33,260 nucleotides of DNA from Nitrosomonas sp. (GTDB lineage Bacteria > Pseudomonadota > Gammaproteobacteria > Burkholderiales > Nitrosomonadaceae). The notes below the pieces were generated by a model. The model ran no database searches, was not told the origin of the DNA, and worked only from the letters and a program-made list of their open reading frames with translations. A program made the translations under genes and the position numbers. Shown here piece by piece: positions 9,853-21,376 of the stretch; within the stretch, counting starts at the first letter, position 1; the number at the start of each line of letters is the position of its first letter. Location of the stretch: NCBI GenBank assembly GCA_021774075.1, contig JAJFJK010000012.1:1-33260 (forward strand), given 5' to 3'.

Positions 9853-11043
9853 TCAAAAATGTACTTGTACCGTAGCACAGCCGCCATTTACTTTCTCAAC
9901 ATCTGTAGGTTCTTCGTGCAAAGCTTTAGCGTTTTTTGTCATTGTTTCTGCCAACGCCTGCTTCACAAATTCCAAACCCTCACCCGTTTTTGCACTTAAA
10001 CGAATTCGCGATATTCTATCATATTCATCACGTGCATAACCCACACCAGTTGTTGACATATCACTTAGATCAATCTTATTTAACACTAAAACCTGAGGAA
10101 TGGCGTCCGCACCAATTTCTTTTAATAATTTATTAACTTCCTCAACTTGTTCATCTCGATTTGGGCTGACTGCATCAACAACATGGAGTAGTATATCGGC
10201 CTGCACAGTTTCTTCAAGTGTTGCACGAAATGCAGCCACTAAAGTATGCGGCAAATCACGAATAAATCCTACTGTATCAGAAATTACAACTGAACCGCAT
10301 TCTGAGACAAACAATTTCCGTGTTGTCGTATCTAAGGTTGCAAATAACTGATCAGCAACATAAGCTTCCGCACGGGTTAATCGATTAAATAACGTAGATT
10401 TACCTGCATTTGTATAACCAACAATTGACACAGATAACACTTGCATTCGCTGTCTTGAGCGCCTTTGAACCTTGCGTTGCCGCTGTAGCGTCGCCAGTTT
10501 TTCTTTGAGCAATTTTACGCGTTTTTTAATTAAGCGGCGGTCAGTTTCCAATTGCGTTTCACCAGGCCCGCGTAAACCTATACCCCCTTTTTGACGTTCC
10601 AAGTGGGTCCATCCACGAATCAACCGTGTCGCAAGATGCTCAAGCTGGGCCAATTCAACCTGTAATTTTCCCTCATGGCTTTTAGCACGTTGCGCAAAAA
10701 TATCAAGTATCAAACTGGTACGATCAATCACGTTACAGTCTAAATGTAACGATAAATTACGCTGCTGAGCTGGTGAGAGTTCATGATTAAAAATGACAAT
10801 TGATGCATCCGTTTGCGCTAAAACCTGCAATATCTCATCGGCCTTACCACGGCCTACAAACATACGCGGGTCCGGTCTCGAACGCTTACCTTCAACTATC
10901 GCAAGGATTTCAAGACCGTCACTAACTGCCAATTGTTGTAATTCTTGTGTACGCTCGGCATGCATCCCGCCACCGAAATCCAGACTCACCAGGATAGCAG
11001 TATTAAATTTTCCAGCTGCCTGCACACCTGAGTTATCAAGCAT
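9853..11043 (-). CDS. hflX: GTPase HflX
   Basis: G1 GYTNAGKSTLFNRLT, DTVGFIRDLPHTLVAAFRATLEE, GIGLRGPGETQLETDRR; overlaps the hfq stop codon by 1 nt (TAATG). Confidence 0.97.
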   Translation of the reverse strand: MLDNSGVQAAGKFNTAILVSLDFGGGMHAERTQELQQLAVSDGLEILAIVEGKRSRPDPRMFVGRGKADEILQVLAQTDASIVIFNHELSPAQQRNLSLHLDCNVIDRTSLILDIFAQRAKSHEGKLQVELAQLEHLATRLIRGWTHLERQKGGIGLRGPGETQLETDRRLIKKRVKLLKEKLATLQRQRKVQRRSRQRMQVLSVSIVGYTNAGKSTLFNRLTRAEAYVADQLFATLDTTTRKLFVSECGSVVISDTVGFIRDLPHTLVAAFRATLEETVQADILLHVVDAVSPNRDEQVEEVNKLLKEIGADAIPQVLVLNKIDLSDMSTTGVGYARDEYDRISRIRLSAKTGEGLEFVKQALAETMTKNAKALHEEPTDVEKVNGGCATVQVHF

Positions 11044-11288
11044 TAAGCTTCACGAGTTTCAGATGTCTCTATAGGAATAGTGACCGCTCTCGCAGGCACT
11101 ACTGTAGAAATCGCATGTTTATAAACCATCTGCGTAACCGAGTTTTTCAACAGAACAACATACTGGTCGAAAGAATCAATATGTCCTTGCAATTTAATAC
11201 CATTAACTAAATAGATCGATACTGGGATATGTTCCTTACGCAGTATATTTAGGAATGGATCTTGCAGTAACTGCCCCTTGGTGCCCAT
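11043..11288 (-). CDS. hfq: RNA chaperone Hfq
   Basis: [45 protein letters not shown]...[13 protein letters not shown]. Confidence 0.98.
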   Translation of the reverse strand: MGTKGQLLQDPFLNILRKEHIPVSIYLVNGIKLQGHIDSFDQYVVLLKNSVTQMVYKHAISTVVPARAVTIPIETSETREA

Positions 11289-11455
11289 GGGTAGCTCCCT
11301 GTTCTAATTATTGGTTATAGGAATAGTTACTCTACTTTATTTTCTTATGCAAATCTACTTTTGTGAGCAATAAATTAAAACTCTGTTGATTAATACCATT
11401 CATTAAACATTTAAATGAATGCGCTTAAACAAAGATAATATTTTATAAAAACGTA

Positions 11456-11502
11456 TTCACCCAAGCCACAGCATTGTATAAACAATAAGCAACTTGGGTG
11501 AA
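11456..11502 (-). terminator. Candidate terminator downstream of ccp
   Basis: TTCACCCAAG (11456-11465) / CTTGGGTGAA (11493-11502), 10-bp stem with nested ATTGT/ACAAT, followed on the minus strand by TACGTTTTTAT. Confidence 0.55.
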
Positions 11503-11553
11503 GACATCATACTGCCTTAAACAATTAGACAACTCACACTAACCACCCATCAA

Positions 11554-12549
11554 TTAGAATGGCTGAGGTCTCGGTGTATCGTTGTTTGAAGGTGGCATGA
11601 TTGGCATTTTAAAATCAGGTTGCTCACCCGTTAATGTTTTCAAAAATGCCACGATACTGTCAATCTCTTTTTTATTGAAATTAACATCCAGTTGCAACTT
11701 ACCCATGGTTTTAACAGCTTCTTCTAGGGTATCAATCGCACCATCATGAAAGTATGGATAGGTTAATTCAATATTACGTAACAATGGCACCTTGAAAACA
11801 TTGAGATCTGAATCTTTTCCAGTTACCTCTTTACGCCCTTCGGCTTTACTTTTTGTTTCATAGGGGTGATGCACACCCAACTTTTGATAAAGCGTACCGC
11901 CTACACCCGGGCCATTATGGCATCCAGCACAACCAGCACTCTTAAATAACTCGTAGCCCTCTGTTTCTTGCTTGTTAAGCGCTTTTAAATCGCCTTCCAG
12001 CCACTTGTCAAAACGTGAGCCAGGTGTTACCAAAGTTTCTTCAAAAGCCGCAATCGCAGTGGTTACACGATCAATATTCACGCCTTCAGAACCAAATGCT
12101 TTTTCAAAATATGCGCGGTATTGCGGAATGGAACGCAGCACATCTACAGCTACTTTATGTGTTGAAGCCATTTCTCCCGGATTTGCAATTGGACCACCCG
12201 CTTGTTCTTTTAAATCTTTAGCACGGCCATCCCAGAATTGCGCCAAATTCATACCTGAATTCAGAACAGTCGGCGCATTGATCGGCCCTTGTTGCCATGC
12301 ATGACCGATGGAGGTTGGAATATTGTCTGTACCACCCATGCTGAGGTTATGGCAGGAATTGCATGAAATAAAGCCTGACTTTGATAAACGTGGATCAAAA
12401 AACAACTTTTTACCTAACTCAACCATATCAGGATTTTGTGGCTTTACAGCTTGAATTGGCTGGATAGGTTCATTAGACGCTGACGCATTAATCGAAGTGA
12501 CAAGCGCGCCAATTGATAGCAACGACACAACCAGTGTACGTATCATCAT
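11554..12549 (-). CDS. Di-heme cytochrome-c peroxidase (CcpA/MauG family)
   Basis: Signal peptide and two CxxCH heme motifs (CNSCH, CAGCH) in the CCP context ELGKKLFFDPRLSKSGFISCNSCHNLSMGGTDN. Confidence 0.93.
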   Translation of the reverse strand: MMIRTLVVSLLSIGALVTSINASASNEPIQPIQAVKPQNPDMVELGKKLFFDPRLSKSGFISCNSCHNLSMGGTDNIPTSIGHAWQQGPINAPTVLNSGMNLAQFWDGRAKDLKEQAGGPIANPGEMASTHKVAVDVLRSIPQYRAYFEKAFGSEGVNIDRVTTAIAAFEETLVTPGSRFDKWLEGDLKALNKQETEGYELFKSAGCAGCHNGPGVGGTLYQKLGVHHPYETKSKAEGRKEVTGKDSDLNVFKVPLLRNIELTYPYFHDGAIDTLEEAVKTMGKLQLDVNFNKKEIDSIVAFLKTLTGEQPDFKMPIMPPSNNDTPRPQPF

Positions 12550-12563
12550 TGGTATTCTCCCTT

Positions 12564-12589
12564 AAAAAACGGCTGTGACGGCGCAGCCG
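12564..12589 (-). terminator. Rho-independent terminator in the rppH-ccp intergenic region
   Basis: Minus strand CGGCTG-CGCCGTCA-CAGCCG-TTTTTT. Confidence 0.75.
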
Positions 12590-12693
12590 ATTACGCCTGA
12601 CGAGAAACCCACAAAGGGGTATCTTACAAAAAACAAAATAATATATTTGCCAACTTTGAGATAGAAAACCTTGATTCTCAAGAAATCTTCTCG

Positions 12694-13251
12694 TTATTTA
12701 ACGCCAACTTCTCTGACTTGCTCATTTCTCTCATAATCAGCAGTTTGACGAGGGCTTGTTTTTAATAAGCGCGATAATTCGGTTAATGCCTGCTTATAGA
12801 CTTTACGTTTAAACTCGACCACAGAATCCAGTTCAATCCAATATTGATTCCAACGCCACGCATCAAATTCCGGATGTGTACTGGTACGTAGTGACACATC
12901 ACTATCGCGTCCAGTTAAACGTAACAAATACCAGATTTGCTTCTGCCCTTTGTAATTACCACGCCACTCGCGCCTTATCCACCGATCTGGCACCTCATAA
13001 CGCAGCCAATCACGCGTACGCCCGACAATCTCAACATGATCAGGGCGCAAACCCACTTCTTCCGTTAACTCCCTGTACATAGCCTGCTCAGGACTTTCAC
13101 CCGCTTTAATGCCACCTTGGGGAAACTGCCAAGAATTTTGTTTAATACGTTTACCCCAAAAAACCTCATTACTTGAGTTCAGTAAAATAATACCAACATT
13201 AGGGCGATATCCGTTTCGGTCAATCATGTGCGCACCCGTTTGACCCATCAA
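12694..13251 (-). CDS. rppH: RNA pyrophosphohydrolase (Nudix)
   Basis: [28 protein letters not shown]...[28 protein letters not shown] Nudix box. True start may be MIDRNGY a few codons in. Confidence 0.95.
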   Translation of the reverse strand: MMGQTGAHMIDRNGYRPNVGIILLNSSNEVFWGKRIKQNSWQFPQGGIKAGESPEQAMYRELTEEVGLRPDHVEIVGRTRDWLRYEVPDRWIRREWRGNYKGQKQIWYLLRLTGRDSDVSLRTSTHPEFDAWRWNQYWIELDSVVEFKRKVYKQALTELSRLLKTSPRQTADYERNEQVREVGVK

Positions 13252-13427
13252 ATAGTGTGGATTTTTTCATACTTTACTTCAGATTGAAAGTGGTCATGAA
13301 ACAAAAACACATTCTTAATGCCTATTTCTGAATATTTCTAATCAGGTTGCAATCGAACTCGCTTGACTAAACCACACTTAGCCAAGTATTTCAAGGTAGA
13401 ATTACCCCCACTTTTACGATCATCATA

Positions 13428-15149
13428 ATGGAATCAAACATGCGCGTCTCGCAATTCTTCATTTCTACACAGAAAGAAGCACCCGCTGAAGCAGAACTAA
13501 TCAGCCATAAATTAATGGTACGAGCAGGATTAATCAAGCGCCTTGGCAGTGGACTCTATACCTGGATGCCATTAGGTTTGCGGGTGCTGCGCAAAATCGA
13601 AAATATTGTGCGCGAGGAAATGAACAACAGCGGCGGCATTGAGTTATTAATGCCGGCCATACAACCTGCCGAGCTTTGGCAGGAAACAGGCCGGTGGGAT
13701 GTATTCGGGCCACAAATGTTGAAAATCAATGACCGGCATAAAAATGATTTTTGTTTTGGTCCCACACATGAGGAAATCATTACCGATATTGCACGCCGGG
13801 AAATTAAAAGCTATCGTCAACTGCCGCTCAATTTTTATCAAATTCAAACCAAATTTCGCGATGAAATTCGCCCGCGATTTGGCGTTATGCGTGCACGTGA
13901 ATTCATCATGAAAGACGCCTATTCATTTCACACCAATGAAACCAGTCTGACACAAACATATCAGTTGATGCACCAAACATACCAGCAAATCTTTACACGT
14001 ATCGGATTAGATTTCCGCACAGTAGCCGCTGACCCAGGTGCAATTGGAGGCAGTGGCTCACATGAATTTCATGTATTGGCCGACTCCGGTGAAGATGCCA
14101 TCGCATTTTGTCCTGATTCGGATTACGCAGCCAATATCGAACTGGCAGCAGCAGCGCCTAGTCAAGCAACACGCGATGCGCCAACGGATAACATGCAGAA
14201 AGTCTCCACACCTAACATGAGAACCTGCGCTAATGTTGCCAATTTTCTCAATATTCCGTTACAAAAAACCGTTAAAACACTTGCCGTATCTGCAAATGAC
14301 AAAATGTTTTTACTGCTGTTACGTGGCGATCATCAACTCAATGAATTGAAAGTTAGAAAAATACCCTTCTTATCAGAGTACGAGCTGGCCAGTGAAGCGG
14401 TTATCCTAAACGAAACGGGTACATTACCAGGATACATTGGGCCGGTTGGCTTGGATACTTGTGTAATCGCTGATCAGGCGGTGATGGAAATAAGTGATTT
14501 TACATGTGGCGCCAATGAAGAAGGCTTTCATCTCACACAAGTTAATTTTGAGCGTGATCTAAAAATTCCTGAGCATGTTTATGATCTGCGCAATGTTGTG
14601 GCGGGTGACCTTTCACCGGATGGCAAAGGCGAACTTGAAATTTGCAGGGGTATTGAGGTTGGACATATTTTTCAATTACGGACAAAATATTCTGAAACCA
14701 TGAAAGCCAGTTATTTAGACGAATCGGGCAAATCACAACCTATGGAAATGGGCTGCTACGGTATCGGCATTTCACGCATTGTAGCCGCTGCAATAGAACA
14801 AAACCATGACGAACATGGCATTATTTTCCCATTAGCCATTGCACCTTTTCAACTTGTCATCGTACCCATTGGCATGGCCAAAAGTGCGCTGGTAAAAACC
14901 ACCGCAGAGAAACTGTATCAGGAACTCTCTACGGCCCATATTGAAGTCGTCCTGGATGATCGCAATGAGCGCCCTGGTGTTATGTTTGCTGATATGGAAT
15001 TGATTGGCATCCCGCATCGCATTGTGGTTGGCGAACGCGGATTAAAAGAAGCCAACGTGGAATACCAGGCGCGCACTGACAAGGCTTCACAAGCCGTACC
15101 TCTAGAAGACATTGTGTCGTTTGTAACCAAAAAATTATGTACAAATTAA
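13428..15149 (+). CDS. proS: Prolyl-tRNA synthetase
   Basis: [50 protein letters not shown]; class II motifs and YbaK-like insertion. Start may be the Met at 13440. Confidence 0.98.
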   Translation: MESNMRVSQFFISTQKEAPAEAELISHKLMVRAGLIKRLGSGLYTWMPLGLRVLRKIENIVREEMNNSGGIELLMPAIQPAELWQETGRWDVFGPQMLKINDRHKNDFCFGPTHEEIITDIARREIKSYRQLPLNFYQIQTKFRDEIRPRFGVMRAREFIMKDAYSFHTNETSLTQTYQLMHQTYQQIFTRIGLDFRTVAADPGAIGGSGSHEFHVLADSGEDAIAFCPDSDYAANIELAAAAPSQATRDAPTDNMQKVSTPNMRTCANVANFLNIPLQKTVKTLAVSANDKMFLLLLRGDHQLNELKVRKIPFLSEYELASEAVILNETGTLPGYIGPVGLDTCVIADQAVMEISDFTCGANEEGFHLTQVNFERDLKIPEHVYDLRNVVAGDLSPDGKGELEICRGIEVGHIFQLRTKYSETMKASYLDESGKSQPMEMGCYGIGISRIVAAAIEQNHDEHGIIFPLAIAPFQLVIVPIGMAKSALVKTTAEKLYQELSTAHIEVVLDDRNERPGVMFADMELIGIPHRIVVGERGLKEANVEYQARTDKASQAVPLEDIVSFVTKKLCTN

Positions 15150-15730
15150 TTGGCTTAACCCTACTCCTGTCATTTTCCACATTTTTGCAGGCAAATGATC
15201 AGCGCTATGCGCTACTTACTGCTAGCACCCAAACAGTCGCGCAGCCGGAAATCAGCGATTCGGCAGTTTCAAATCCGGGCTATGCTGGCATGACCGAAAA
15301 AGACCCATGGCTTATCACCATGAGTCATCGATTGGAACGGTTTATTCCAGAACGTAATGAACGAGAAGGTTTTCTACGCACGGTTCACTATGAGGCAACA
15401 CGTGCCGGACTTGACCCACAACTTGTTTTAAGCGTCATTCAGGTTGAAAGTGATTTCAAGAAACACGCCGTTTCAAGCGCCGGTGCACGCGGTTATATGC
15501 AGATCATGCCATTCTGGCTTAAAACAATTGGTAGCCTGGATCACAATCTGTTTCACCTGCGTGTTAATTTACGTTATGGTTGTATGATTTTGCGACACTA
15601 TCTGAATAAAGAGAAAGGAAATTATTTCCGGGCGCTTGGACGTTACAATGGCAGTCTTGGAAAAGCCACCTATCCACAATTAATATTGAACAAATGGCAA
15701 ACAACCTGGCATTATCCGAGCACTTCATAA
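15137..15730 (+). CDS. Lytic transglycosylase (SLT domain)
   Basis: Signal peptide; [35 protein letters not shown] catalytic ES motif; overlaps the proS 3' end. Confidence 0.9.
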   Translation: MYKLIGLTLLLSFSTFLQANDQRYALLTASTQTVAQPEISDSAVSNPGYAGMTEKDPWLITMSHRLERFIPERNEREGFLRTVHYEATRAGLDPQLVLSVIQVESDFKKHAVSSAGARGYMQIMPFWLKTIGSLDHNLFHLRVNLRYGCMILRHYLNKEKGNYFRALGRYNGSLGKATYPQLILNKWQTTWHYPSTS

Positions 15731-15738
15731 ACCCGCAG

Positions 15739-16242
15739 CTAAGGCGCTAAATGATTGCCATCCTGCGATTTTGATGCGATAAACGCTTCGATACTTTCGC
15801 GCGTAACCAAGCCAAGCTTACGTGCCGCTGGATTCCCCGCCGGATCAAAGAAATAGGTGCTGGGCAACATAGAGATTTCATCCAGCTGCGCAGCGATACG
15901 CCTATTCCCCAAAACAGTTGGATAGGTAATAGCCATCGCTTCGACAAATTCCATCACCACGTTGGCGTCAGAAAACTCCATGGCAACACCAATCACCATC
16001 ACATCCTGGCGACTTTCATACAGCGCTATTAAATCAGGAATCTCTTCCAAACAGGGTGGACACCAGGTCGCCCAGAAATTCACCACCACCCATTTGCCCT
16101 TGTAGTCAGCCAATGTGTGGATTTTTCCTGTCGCATCCTGAAATTGAAATGCTTTCGCCTCGACAGCCAACAACAGCATAGCCAAACAAAGCATGACTGT
16201 TAATTTGTGTCGAAATAAGTACGAGCTTGTTCTTATAAACAT
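15739..16242 (-). CDS. TlpA-like thioredoxin-fold protein
   Basis: N-terminal membrane anchor; KGKWVVVNFWATWCPPCLEEIPDL with WCPPC active site. Confidence 0.92.
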   Translation of the reverse strand: MFIRTSSYLFRHKLTVMLCLAMLLLAVEAKAFQFQDATGKIHTLADYKGKWVVVNFWATWCPPCLEEIPDLIALYESRQDVMVIGVAMEFSDANVVMEFVEAMAITYPTVLGNRRIAAQLDEISMLPSTYFFDPAGNPAARKLGLVTRESIEAFIASKSQDGNHLAP

Positions 16243-16248
16243 GAACGA

Positions 16249-17781
16249 TCACACCTGTGGATGTGCTTTTTCCAGTTTGGAATTTAGTTTATTCAATGCA
16301 CTGAGATAAGCCTTTGCGGAAGCCACAACAATATCCGTATCGGCGCCATGTCCATTAACAATCCGCGCATTCTTTTGCAAACGCACCGTCACTTCACCTT
16401 GTGAATCTGTCCCACAGGTAATGTTATTTACTGAGAATAATTGCAATTCAGCACCACTGGTTAATAACTTTTCTATCGCACAAAAAGTGGCATCAACCGG
16501 GCCGCTGCCCTGTGATTCCGCATGCAATTCATTGCCTTCATCCGAGATAATTAAACTTGCAAAGGGAATTTCCCCTGTTTCACAATGTATGGTTAATGAT
16601 AATAATCGATAACGTTCCTGCAATATCAATACTTCATCTGAAACCAGGGCGTGCAAATCTTCGTCAAATATATCGTGTTTCTTATCAGCCAGTTCTTTAA
16701 AACGCATAAACGTATGGTTCAGCATTTCCTCAGACTCCAGCTCAATCCCCAATTCCAATAGACGGCTCCTAAACGCATTACGCCCGGAGTGTTTACCCAA
16801 TAGCAATTTATTCGCGCCCCAGCCAACATCTTCAGCACGCATGATTTCATAGGTCTCACGATGCTTCAGGACGCCGTCCTGATGGATGCCTGATTCATGC
16901 GCAAATGCATTGGCACCCACAATTGCCTTATTGGGCTGCACAGGAAACCCTGTAATCCCTGAGACCAATTTACTGGCTGGAACAATATGTGTCGTATCGA
17001 TCTTGGTGTCACATGGAAAATAATCCCGACGTGTACGCACCGCCATAACAACTTCTTCCAGTGAAGCATTGCCGGCCCGCTCACCCAGGCCATTAATGGT
17101 GCATTCCACTTGGCGCGCACCATTCATCACGGCGCTCAATGAATTGGCGACAGCCAAGCCTAAATCATTATGGCAATGCACTGAAAAAACCGCTTTATCA
17201 GAATTCGGTATGCGCTCGCGCAAGGTATAAATTAATTTGCCAAATTGCTCTGGCATGGTGTAGCCAACCGTATCAGGAATATTTAATGTCGTCGCACCGG
17301 CATCAATAACAGCTTCTAATATCTGGCACAAAAAATCTATCTCGGAGCGCCCGGCATCCTCTGGTGAAAACTCAATATTATCCGTGTATTGACTGGCCCA
17401 TTTTATGGCCTTCACGGCTTGCGCAACCACCTGTTTTGGCGACATGCGCAATTTATTCTTCATATGTATCGGCGATGTCGCAATAAAAGTGTGTATGCGC
17501 GCTGAGTTAGCACCACGTAACGCTTCTCCGGTGCGTTTAATATCGGTTTCTATAGCACGCGCCAATCCGCAAACAACACTCCCTTTAACAATATCAGCTA
17601 CGGCTTTAACCGCCTCAAAATCTCCATTAGACGCTGCTGGAAATCCGGCCTCAATAACGTCCACACCCATACGTTCCAATTGCCAGGCGATACGCACCTT
17701 CTCTTCTTTCGTCATGGATGCACCAGGACTCTGCTCACCATCGCGCAGGGTGGTATCAAAAATAATTAAATGATCTTGCAT
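16249..17781 (-). CDS. leuA: 2-isopropylmalate synthase
   Basis: [57 protein letters not shown] upstream of ATG at 17781. Confidence 0.98.
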   Translation of the reverse strand: MQDHLIIFDTTLRDGEQSPGASMTKEEKVRIAWQLERMGVDVIEAGFPAASNGDFEAVKAVADIVKGSVVCGLARAIETDIKRTGEALRGANSARIHTFIATSPIHMKNKLRMSPKQVVAQAVKAIKWASQYTDNIEFSPEDAGRSEIDFLCQILEAVIDAGATTLNIPDTVGYTMPEQFGKLIYTLRERIPNSDKAVFSVHCHNDLGLAVANSLSAVMNGARQVECTINGLGERAGNASLEEVVMAVRTRRDYFPCDTKIDTTHIVPASKLVSGITGFPVQPNKAIVGANAFAHESGIHQDGVLKHRETYEIMRAEDVGWGANKLLLGKHSGRNAFRSRLLELGIELESEEMLNHTFMRFKELADKKHDIFDEDLHALVSDEVLILQERYRLLSLTIHCETGEIPFASLIISDEGNELHAESQGSGPVDATFCAIEKLLTSGAELQLFSVNNITCGTDSQGEVTVRLQKNARIVNGHGADTDIVVASAKAYLSALNKLNSKLEKAHPQV

Positions 17782-17873
17782 TACGCTCTCCACTTCTGGA
17801 AGAAATTTGTAAAAATACTAAAACTCAAAGTTAGAATTTTATTGGAAAGAAAAGAAAAAGAAGGGGGTGAAAT

Positions 17874-17960
17874 TTATGTGCGCGCAAAGCGCAGCAGTAA
17901 CCCCATCAACGTTAATGGGGTTGATAAATATCGTGAAATGAAAGGATTGATGACAAACAT
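17874..17960 (-). CDS. Putative 28-aa Leu-rich leader peptide upstream of leuA
   Basis: Minus strand ATG...TAA: MFVINPFISRYLSTPLTLMGLLLRFART; 6 Leu codons including TTA-CTG-CTG; lies in the about 235-nt pssA-leuA gap. No strong SD seen. Confidence 0.5.
   Translation of the reverse strand: MFVINPFISRYLSTPLTLMGLLLRFART
17899..17922. promoter_or_regulatory. 24-bp near-perfect palindrome in the leuA leader (hairpin or operator)
   Basis: AACCCCATCAACGTTAATGGGGTT: symmetric except for one C/A position pair; no T-run on either side. Confidence 0.65.
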
Positions 17961-18017
17961 AGTGCAGAATATAAATAGTTTTTTGTTTTAATGCAATAGC
18001 AACATGGCGCTTAATGC

Positions 18018-18806
18018 CTAAGAACTCGGCGTACTACTGCTTTTCTTACCTTTACCAAATCGCCACAATTTAATGAAATAGCCTGAAGAAGCATACGCTG
18101 CAAAAATACAGAACAGAACCAGTGGCGGATGACTTGGAATCAAGACAAAAAAGAACAACACTAATAACAAAATAGTCACAAATGGTACTCTGCGACGCAA
18201 ATTAATATCTTTACCACTATGGTAAGGTATATTGCTGACCATGGTTAAACCAGCAAATAATGTCACCATCCAGACCAGCCACTTAATATCCGTGCCTTCA
18301 ATCTCGAAATGCAGTGTTACCCATACCAATCCCGCGATAAGTGCCGCTGCTGCCGGGCTGGGCAGCCCTTGAAAAAAGCGTTTATCAATGACACTAACAT
18401 TTGTATTGAAACGTGCAAGACGTAGTGCTGCGCAGGTACAATATATAAATGCTGCAATCCAGCCCAGTTGATTCATATCTTTCAAGGCCCACTCATACAC
18501 AATCAATGCGGGCGCCACACCGAATGAAACCATATCAGACATACTGTCATACTCAGCACCGAACTCACTTTGTGTTTGTGTGAGTCGTGCCACACGCCCA
18601 TCCAACCCATCCAGCACCATTGCAATAAAAATAGCAATTGCCGCATGTTCAAAATTACCATTCATTGCCTGCACGATTGCATAAAAACCTGAGAATAATG
18701 CAGCCGTTGTAAACAGGTTTGGCAATAAATAAATGCCGCGTCTTCTCAGCCGGGTTTTTTGTTCGGCAATTTCAGGTTCTGGTTGAGAATCAGACATTAT
18801 TTTCAA
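18018..18806 (-). CDS. pssA: CDP-diacylglycerol--serine O-phosphatidyltransferase
   Basis: CDP-alcohol phosphatidyltransferase motif DGLDGRVARLTQTQSEFGAEYDSMSDMVSFGVAPA. Confidence 0.96.
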   Translation of the reverse strand: MKIMSDSQPEPEIAEQKTRLRRRGIYLLPNLFTTAALFSGFYAIVQAMNGNFEHAAIAIFIAMVLDGLDGRVARLTQTQSEFGAEYDSMSDMVSFGVAPALIVYEWALKDMNQLGWIAAFIYCTCAALRLARFNTNVSVIDKRFFQGLPSPAAAALIAGLVWVTLHFEIEGTDIKWLVWMVTLFAGLTMVSNIPYHSGKDINLRRRVPFVTILLLVLFFFVLIPSHPPLVLFCIFAAYASSGYFIKLWRFGKGKKSSSTPSS

Positions 18807-18934
18807 ATAAGCTTAACAAATTATTAGATCTGAATAAGAAACATCCAGCAAAAAAGAAACTGTTTTTTTGAAAAACAAAAATACGCTATGACAACTAGAT
18901 GTCTAGGAGGCTGTCCTAGAATACGCTGATTAAA

Positions 18935-19609
18935 TTACAAATTTAAGTCAGCGTTAGTTGGCGCTTCCTTAAGCTCAGCTAAAACAGTCGATGTGGCAAA
19001 AACTTTATCACCAATAGCCACATTGATTTTAGTTTCCAGAGGCAAGTAAACGTCGACTCTAGAGCCAAAGCGAATAAAACCAAAGCGTTGTCCGCGTGCA
19101 AGATGATCACCCGGCATGACATTACACAAAATGCGCTTGGCAATTAAGCCAGCTACTTGTACACAAGTTACATCAGCGCCATTATCCGCTTTTATCCACA
19201 ACGCATTACGCTCATTTTCCAGCGAAGCTTTGGGCAGATCAGCATTAATAAATTTACCGGGAAAATACCATTTATCACGAATCTCTCCATCAATCGGACT
19301 GCGGTTTGAATGCACATTAAATACATTCATAAACACACTCACCTTGATCGCTTCTCGCTCCAAATAGGGATCTTGAACATTTTCAACGGCAACAATTCTG
19401 CCGTCTGCCGGCGACAATATCGCGTTGGGAACTGTTGGCACCTCACGCGGTGGATCACGAAAAAATTGCAATACAAAAATTGCAATTATCCAAAAAAATA
19501 TTGCCCATAAAAAGCCCGCCAGGAAAGTAACCAGCAAAGCAACGGCGAAGGCAAGTGCAATAAAAGGCCAACCTTCACGAGCAATCAGGGGGTGCGGATA
19601 ATCAGACAT
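18935..19609 (-). CDS. psd: Phosphatidylserine decarboxylase proenzyme
   Basis: [28 protein letters not shown] (GS autocleavage site); precedes pssA. Confidence 0.95.
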   Translation of the reverse strand: MSDYPHPLIAREGWPFIALAFAVALLVTFLAGFLWAIFFWIIAIFVLQFFRDPPREVPTVPNAILSPADGRIVAVENVQDPYLEREAIKVSVFMNVFNVHSNRSPIDGEIRDKWYFPGKFINADLPKASLENERNALWIKADNGADVTCVQVAGLIAKRILCNVMPGDHLARGQRFGFIRFGSRVDVYLPLETKINVAIGDKVFATSTVLAELKEAPTNADLNL

Positions 19610-19726
19610 ATCTTTTTAAACACAATAAATAAGAATCAATTCATAATCATGATCTGAGAAAACTCAAGGAAACGCTGATTAATTCATGCATCATCGTATG
19701 ATGGCTCAGAATTAATCAACATTATC

Positions 19727-20821
<1,095 letters not shown>

Positions 20822-20879
20822 CTACTTTCACACCGCTAACCTATAGTTTGAATTGATTGCGTTAACTAAAAGCGGCTCA

Positions 20880-21371
20880 TTATACCTTCAAAATCCATTC
20901 TCCGCGCCCTATGCCAGAAGCGCCCGTACGTACTGTTTCCAAAACTGAACTTTTCTCTATTGTTTCAAGAAAAGCATCAAGCTTTGAACTGGTGCCTGTT
21001 AATTCAATCGTATAGGATTTGTCACTAACATCAATAATGCTGCCGCGAAAAATTTCAACCAAGCGTTTGATTTCTTCACGATCCTGGCCAATTGCACGTA
21101 CTTTTACCAGCATCAGTTCGCGTTCAATATGACAGCCATCATTCAGATCGACAACCTTAACCACCTCAATCAACTTATTGAGTTGCTTGGTAACTTGTTC
21201 CACCACTTCATCAGAACCAACCGTCACCAGTGTCATACGAGACAAAGTGGGATCTTCAGTCGGAGCAACCGAGAGTGATTCTATATTGTAACCACGTGCA
21301 GAAAACAAACCTGCTACACGAGACAACGCACCCGCCTCATTTTCCATTAATAGAGAAATAATATGTCGCAT
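20880..21371 (-). CDS. ilvN: Acetolactate synthase small subunit
   Basis: MRHIISLLMENEAGALSRVAGLFSARGYNIESLSVAPTEDPTLSRMTLVT ACT domain. Confidence 0.97.
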   Translation of the reverse strand: MRHIISLLMENEAGALSRVAGLFSARGYNIESLSVAPTEDPTLSRMTLVTVGSDEVVEQVTKQLNKLIEVVKVVDLNDGCHIERELMLVKVRAIGQDREEIKRLVEIFRGSIIDVSDKSYTIELTGTSSKLDAFLETIEKSSVLETVRTGASGIGRGEWILKV

Positions 21372-21376
21372 TCTTT

